Assembly: GCA_021414185.1 (NCBI GenBank)
Contig: JAIOOZ010000543.1
Coordinates: 1 to 9,580, forward strand
Length of the DNA stretch: 9,580 nucleotides
Direction: 5' to 3'
Source: Betaproteobacteria bacterium
Lineage (GTDB): Bacteria > Pseudomonadota > Gammaproteobacteria > Burkholderiales > SG8-41
Notes under the pieces: model-generated
What the model was told of the DNA's origin: nothing
What the model saw: the letters and a program-made list of their open reading frames with translations, nothing else
Databases searched by the model: none
Position numbers and translations under genes: made by a program
Shown: positions 6,616-9,580 of the stretch, one piece after another
How the letters are laid out: each line of letters opens with the position of its first letter
Position numbering within the stretch: position 1 is the stretch's first letter

Positions 6616-7581
6616 TTAATCGAACTTGAGGTTCGCTTCGGTAACAAGGCGCTTGGACCTGGCCAGCTCGGACTTCAGAAAAGCGTCGGCTTGCGCGGGC
6701 GTGCCGCCTACAATCTCGGCGCCGCCTGCCGCCGCCTTTTCCTGAATGTCAGGCAGCTTCAGTATCTGGTTCATCTCGGCGTTCAGCTTATTGATGATTT
6801 CTTTCGGCGTGCCGGCGGGCGCTGCCATGGCCGTCCAGGAAGTATGCTGGAAGCCTTTCACGCCGCTTTCATCGATGGTCGGCACGTCGGGCAGCGCCGA
6901 CAACCGCTTCAGGCTCGTTACGCCGAGCGCGCGCACCTGGCCCGATTTGATGAAAGGCACCGTCGCGATCGTGTTATTGAACAATATGTCGATTTCCTTG
7001 CCGAGCAGCGCAATCAGCGCCGGGGCTGCGCTCTTGAACGGGATATGCGTCATCTTCGTGCCCGTCATCAGGCAGAAAGTTTCAGCCGATATATGCCCGA
7101 TGCCGCCGACGCCGGACGAGCCGTAATTGAGCGCGCCGGGTTTCGCTTTCGCCAGCGCGACCAGCTCCTTGATGTTGGTCGCGGCCACCGAAGGATGGAC
7201 CACCAGTACCGTCGGCGCGCTCAGTGGCTGGATCACCAGTGCGAAATCCTTGACGACATCGTAATTGAGCTTGTACAGGCTGGGACTTACCGCCCAGCTG
7301 GCGCTGGAGGCCTGGATCAGGGTGTAACCATCGGCAGGCGCGCGGGCGACGATCTCCATGCCGATATTGCCGTTGGCGCCGCCGCGGTTGTCGACGACGA
7401 AATTCTGGCCGAGGCGCTGCGTCAGTTTCTCCGCGAACATGCGCGTCTGGATGTCGGTCGGCCCGCCGGCGACGAACGGCACCACCAGCCGCACCGACTT
7501 GGCGGGATATTGCTGGGCACAAGCAATACTGGATACCGCGGCCGCAGCAAAGCACAACGTAAGCAACCTCATCTTTTTCAT
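6616..7581 (-). CDS. Bug/TctC-family periplasmic solute receptor with divergent pocket motifs
   Basis: A 321-residue Bug receptor. The N-terminus MKKMRLLTLCFAAAAVSSIACA is a typical Sec signal with cleavage likely after ACA, then QQYPAKSVRLVVPF. The pocket motifs differ from the other receptors in the window: the first loop reads PFVAGGPTDIQTR (35-47, Asp43) in place of the usual P-P/A-GG, and the central block reads HIPFKSAAP (179-187) in place of HVPYKGSGP, losing the Tyr and two glycines. The rest (VDNRGGANGNIG at 63-74, LNYGSSGVGGIGHISAE at 151-167, AAPAGTPKEI at 253-262) is standard, so the protein is probably functional with a changed ligand preference. The ATG at 7581 is fixed by AAGGA (7587-7591) at 5 nt spacing; longer in-frame readings would bury the signal peptide. 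Middle gene of the minus-strand unit. Confidence 0.92.
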   Translation of the reverse strand: MKKMRLLTLCFAAAAVSSIACAQQYPAKSVRLVVPFVAGGPTDIQTRMFAEKLTQRLGQNFVVDNRGGANGNIGMEIVARAPADGYTLIQASSASWAVSPSLYKLNYDVVKDFALVIQPLSAPTVLVVHPSVAATNIKELVALAKAKPGALNYGSSGVGGIGHISAETFCLMTGTKMTHIPFKSAAPALIALLGKEIDILFNNTIATVPFIKSGQVRALGVTSLKRLSALPDVPTIDESGVKGFQHTSWTAMAAPAGTPKEIINKLNAEMNQILKLPDIQEKAAAGGAEIVGGTPAQADAFLKSELARSKRLVTEANLKFD

Positions 7582-7586
7582 TTCGT

Positions 7587-7591
7587 TCCTT
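7587..7591 (-). promoter_or_regulatory. Shine-Dalgarno site fixing the start of the middle Bug gene
   Basis: AAGGA on the minus strand, preceded by an A-run, lies 5 nt before the ATG at 7581. It excludes an upstream in-frame start near 7707, which would overlap the end of the preceding Bug gene and place 42 residues ahead of the signal peptide. Confidence 0.7.
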
Positions 7592-7643
7592 TTTTGTTTG
7601 CTGAATGACTCTGCATTGAAACCGCCGGTCCCGGACGGCGCCG

Positions 7644-7661
7644 CGCCAATTGCGATTGGCG
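7644..7661 (-). other. Intercistronic hairpin after the first Bug gene of the minus-strand unit
   Basis: CGCCAAT-TGCG-ATTGGCG forms a perfect 7-bp stem with a 4-nt loop, beginning 3 nt past the TAA stop of the upstream Bug gene. No uridine tract follows directly; instead a GC-rich stretch comes next, with the weak inverted repeat GCCG/CGGC at about 7623-7639. It is therefore a poor intrinsic terminator and more likely a transcript-stabilising or attenuating element between the two Bug genes. Only the stem is certain; the role is inference. Confidence 0.45.
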
Positions 7662-7664
7662 GCA

Positions 7665-8633
7665 TTACTCGGCTTTGATATTGGCTGCCCTGGCGACCTC
7701 CGCCCACTTCTTCAGATCGGCGGCGATGAAAGCGTGAAACTCTTTCGGCATCAGCATAAAAGACTCGAGCCCGATGCCGAGAAAACGTTCGCGGACATCA
7801 GGCAGTTCCGCGGCGCGCGCGATTTCCCTGCTCAGCGTATCGACCACCCGCCTGGGCATGCCTGCAGGCCCCTGATAGCCGTACCAGATCGCAGCCTCGA
7901 AATCGCGTACCCCACTCTCCTCCATCGTCGGCGCTTCGGGGGCGACCGCGACGCGGCGCGGCGAGCAGACACCCAGCACGCGCAGCTTCCCCGTTTTCAC
8001 GTGCGGCATCGCGGCGGGAATGCTGGAAAACAGCGCATTCACCTGGCCGCCGGCGACTTCGACCAACGCGGGCCCCAGGCCCTTGTACGGGACGTGCGTG
8101 AGGTTTACTCCGGCGCGCATTTTGAAAAGTTCCGCGACGACATGGGACGAAGCGCCGGTACCGGCCGACGCGATCGTAAACTTGCCCGGCTGCGCTTTGG
8201 CCAGCTTGATCAGCTCCTGCACGGTTTGCGCCGGCACGGCAGCATTCACCACCAGCATCAGCGGCGACTGCGCGACCATGACGATAGGCGTGAAATCCTT
8301 GATCGGGTCGTATGGCACCTTGGCGAAAACGCTCGGATTAACCACAAACGGCGTGTCGCTCAGAATCAGGGTGTAACCGTCCGCCGTGGCCTGAGCGGCA
8401 ATGGCTGCACCTATCATCCCGGCGGCGCCTGCGCGGTTGTCGACCAGCATGGTCTGGCCGAAGCGGTCGGTCAGTTTCTGGCCGAGAATACGCGCAATGA
8501 TGTCGGTCGAGCCGCCGGGCGGATAGGCGACGATGACGCGAATCGGCTTGGCGGGAAAAGTTTGTGCGATTGCGATACCAGCCGTTGAAACCAACAGTCC
8601 CAAACAGAGCAATATTAAACGGCGCGTCATCAT
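7665..8633 (-). CDS. Bug/TctC-family periplasmic solute receptor
   Basis: A 322-residue Bug receptor and the first gene of the minus-strand unit. After MMTRR comes a hydrophobic stretch (LILLCLGLLVSTAGIAIA) with a probable cleavage before QTFPAKPIRVIVAYPPGG. Numbered from the second Met, landmarks are PPGGSTDIIAR at 37-47 with Asp43, LVDNRAGAAGMIG at 62-74 and HVPYKGLG at 179-186; all are consensus-like. Two adjacent ATGs (8633 and 8630) serve equally as starts. An upstream TTG at 8669 would add 12 residues and overlap the predicted promoter, so it is disfavoured. Only a poor GAG lies before the ATG; see the promoter entry for a possible leaderless transcript. The ligand is unknown. The gene ends ahead of a small hairpin and the next Bug gene. 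Confidence 0.92.
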   Translation of the reverse strand: MMTRRLILLCLGLLVSTAGIAIAQTFPAKPIRVIVAYPPGGSTDIIARILGQKLTDRFGQTMLVDNRAGAAGMIGAAIAAQATADGYTLILSDTPFVVNPSVFAKVPYDPIKDFTPIVMVAQSPLMLVVNAAVPAQTVQELIKLAKAQPGKFTIASAGTGASSHVVAELFKMRAGVNLTHVPYKGLGPALVEVAGGQVNALFSSIPAAMPHVKTGKLRVLGVCSPRRVAVAPEAPTMEESGVRDFEAAIWYGYQGPAGMPRRVVDTLSREIARAAELPDVRERFLGIGLESFMLMPKEFHAFIAADLKKWAEVARAANIKAE

Positions 8634-8639
8634 GTTCTC

Positions 8640-8669
8640 ATTGTATTTCCAATGCACACCTAACGACAA
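8640..8669 (-). promoter_or_regulatory. Candidate sigma-70 promoter for the Bug-Bug-CapA-Bug unit
   Basis: On the minus strand TTGTCG (8669-8664; 4 of 6 matches to the -35 consensus) is followed after 18 nt by TACAAT (8645-8640; 5 of 6 matches to the -10 consensus). Counting 7 nt from the end of the -10 element puts the start point at 8633, the A of the first ATG of the Bug gene. It is the best promoter-like pair I found in the window and lies in the 91-bp gap after plsY, where a new transcript would be expected to begin. Confidence 0.45.
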
Positions 8670-8724
8670 TCAAAATGCAGCCAGGACCTCCAACCGCCGG
8701 CACGTTCCTTCGATAGACTCCAGC

Positions 8725-9339
8725 TCAGACGCCAGGCCGGGCTTTTTGTCCAAACCTGTTTTCCGTGCCCGCCAGAATATTTTTGATGTTGCGGCGATGG
8801 CGATAAATCAGCAGCACCGCCAACAGCACCACGCTGGCGAAAAACGGATGCGTAACGCCGAATAACAACCACGTTGCAAACGGCGCAAACAGCGCCGTTA
8901 TCATCGACGCAACCGACGACATGCGAAAAAATACCGCGATGATGAGCCACGTCGACATCGCACCCAGTCCGAGGTAAACACTGAAGCCGAACAGCACGCC
9001 GAGTGCTGTTGCCACGCCCTTGCCGCCCTGAAAACGATGAAACAGCGGATACATATGACCGATCACAGACAGAGCGCCGGCAATCGCCATCGCGGTCCCG
9101 GCGTCACCAGCAGGCGCAAAACGCTGTGCCAGCCACACCGCCAGCCAGCCTTTGAGCGCGTCGCCCACCAGAGTCAGAAGGGCCGCCGCTTTATTACCGG
9201 ACCGCAGCACATTAGTGGCGCCAGGATTGCCCGAGCCATAGGTGCGCGGATCGGGCAGCCGGAATACGCGGCTCACGATGACCGCGAAGGACACCGAACC
9301 AACAAGATACGCGGCTATCGCAAGTACGACTGTGGTCAT
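8725..9339 (-). CDS. plsY: Glycerol-3-phosphate acyltransferase PlsY (acyl-phosphate dependent)
   Basis: PlsY transfers an acyl group from acyl-phosphate to sn-glycerol 3-phosphate, giving lysophosphatidic acid, the first membrane step of phospholipid synthesis after PlsX. The 204 residues match the family's size (about 200) and its multi-helix inner-membrane layout. All recognised signatures are present: TYGSGNPGATNVLR at 33-46, VGDALKGWLAV at 58-68, GHMYPLFHRFQGGKGVAT at 94-111, SSVASMITA at 141-149, and the cytoplasmic tail YRHRRNIKNILAGTENR at 179-195. The ATG at 9339 has GGGA (9345-9348) at 5 nt. It follows the FAD-linked oxidase on the same strand after 77 bp. This is a core housekeeping gene, so the accessory cluster probably starts just downstream of it. 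Confidence 0.97.
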   Translation of the reverse strand: MTTVVLAIAAYLVGSVSFAVIVSRVFRLPDPRTYGSGNPGATNVLRSGNKAAALLTLVGDALKGWLAVWLAQRFAPAGDAGTAMAIAGALSVIGHMYPLFHRFQGGKGVATALGVLFGFSVYLGLGAMSTWLIIAVFFRMSSVASMITALFAPFATWLLFGVTHPFFASVVLLAVLLIYRHRRNIKNILAGTENRFGQKARPGV

Positions 9340-9416
9340 CTATTTCCCGAAAAGCCCACGGTGATTGTCAAGATCCCTGTGCCCCTGCGCTTAATTGCGT
9401 GACCGTTGGCGCTGTT
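9340..9416 (-). other. Short spacer between the FAD-linked oxidase and plsY
   Basis: The 77 bp hold the plsY ribosome site and a perfect TTGACA on the minus strand (9371-9366). At 15-19 nt downstream of it there is no hexamer resembling a -10 element, so a complete promoter cannot be claimed. No terminator hairpin with a T-run was seen after the oxidase stop. Confidence 0.3.
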
Positions 9417-9580
9417 TCAGGCGACCTGGAAAAGGTGGGTTGAATTTCCTGTTTGCCCGCTGGTTCCGGTCGCACCGGGTTCTGGCAGGAGTTTGCCTGG
9501 ATTCAATATCTGCTTCGGATCGAGCGAAGCCTTGAGCGCGCGCAGGGCCTGCAACCCCGCGGGAGAAACTTCCTGCTCCA
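9417..9580 (-). CDS. FAD-linked oxidase (GlcD/D-lactate dehydrogenase type), C-terminal end only
   Basis: Reading the minus strand inward from the right edge gives an open frame of 53 residues ending at TGA (9417-9419). It contains LRALKASLDPKQILNPGKLLP (about residues 12-32), the typical closing segment of the FAD-linked oxidase C-terminal domain found in glycolate oxidase subunit GlcD, D-lactate dehydrogenases and relatives. A tail of about 20 residues rich in Gly, Thr and Ser follows. The FAD-binding domain and the rest of the protein, some 400 or more residues in the family, lie outside the window, so the substrate (a 2-hydroxy acid is usual) cannot be decided. plsY follows on the same strand. 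Confidence 0.82.
   Translation of the reverse strand, partial: EQEVSPAGLQALRALKASLDPKQILNPGKLLPEPGATGTSGQTGNSTHLFQVA

Noticed and set aside
5669..6619. Long open frame on the plus strand opposite the CapA-like gene (316 codons)
   Set aside because: It is rich in Arg and His with no recognisable motif and lies wholly opposite a gene with clear family signatures. It is a typical antisense shadow in GC-rich DNA.
7515..7581. Lipoprotein signal in the middle Bug gene (Cys21 in SSIAC)
   Set aside because: The residues before the Cys (S-I-A) do not fit the L-A/S-G/A-C lipobox well, and an ordinary signal peptidase I site (ACA before QQY) explains the N-terminus.
6691..7608. Long open frame on the plus strand opposite the middle Bug gene (305 codons)
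   Set aside because: Arg-rich composition, no motif, and fully antisense to a Bug gene with a signal peptide and family blocks.
7650..8588. Long open frame on the plus strand opposite the first Bug gene of the minus-strand unit (312 codons)
   Set aside because: Its repeated DQLL/VDQHGLAE-like patterns are the reverse reading of conserved Bug segments; the same pattern recurs opposite the other Bug genes, as expected of a shadow.
9366..9371. Perfect TTGACA on the minus strand upstream of plsY
   Set aside because: No -10-like hexamer occurs at 15-19 nt downstream; the candidate positions read as GGGAAA-type sequence at the ribosome site.

Overview
The window is GC-rich bacterial DNA that most resembles an accessory catabolic region of a betaproteobacterium, probably Burkholderiales. 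The main reason is that five of the eleven protein genes encode Bug/TctC-type periplasmic solute receptors (the binding-protein class of tripartite tricarboxylate transporters), a family strongly amplified as orphan genes in that order. Genus and species cannot be read from the sequence. No RNA gene, insertion sequence, phage gene, CRISPR array or recognisable defence gene was seen.

Layout. From the left edge: the C-terminal half of a Bug receptor (1-474, +) runs convergently into an ornithine cyclodeaminase/mu-crystallin family gene (483-1409, -). An 89-bp divergent spacer follows. Then comes a plus-strand unit of three genes: a Bug receptor (1499-2497), a TIM-barrel amidohydrolase of the lactonase-like COG3618/Amidohydro_2 kind (2501-3565), and a crotonase-fold acyl-CoA enzyme (3656-4489). 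This unit meets, tail to tail with only 3 bp between stop codons, a minus-strand unit read from right to left: Bug receptor (8633-7665), Bug receptor (7581-6616), a CapA-like metallophosphoesterase-fold protein (6598-5492), and a Bug receptor (5467-4493). To the right are plsY (9339-8725, -), a membrane acyltransferase of phospholipid synthesis, and the last 53 residues of an FAD-linked oxidase (9580-9417, -). These last two look like chromosomal genes at the border of the accessory cluster.

How the genes may work together. Each intact Bug protein carries an apparent Sec signal peptide and the family's ligand-pocket motifs, so each should be a periplasmic receptor for a carboxylated small molecule. 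No TctA or TctB membrane subunit is present, so the receptors must either share a permease encoded elsewhere or act in sensing. The amidohydrolase and crotonase beside the second Bug gene suggest import followed by hydrolysis and CoA-dependent breakdown of an organic acid, possibly a cyclic or lactone compound. The substrate is unknown. The CapA-like protein between two Bug genes is the least expected neighbour.

Most notable points: five divergent orphan receptors within 8.6 kb; a crotonase that by eye lacks both canonical catalytic glutamates; a soluble CapA-like protein embedded in a receptor operon; and a sigma-70-like promoter whose predicted start point falls on the A of the ATG of the first Bug gene of the minus-strand unit, implying a possibly leaderless transcript. 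I did not find a clearly new system. The enzyme-plus-orphan-receptor modules are the best candidates for undescribed biochemistry.
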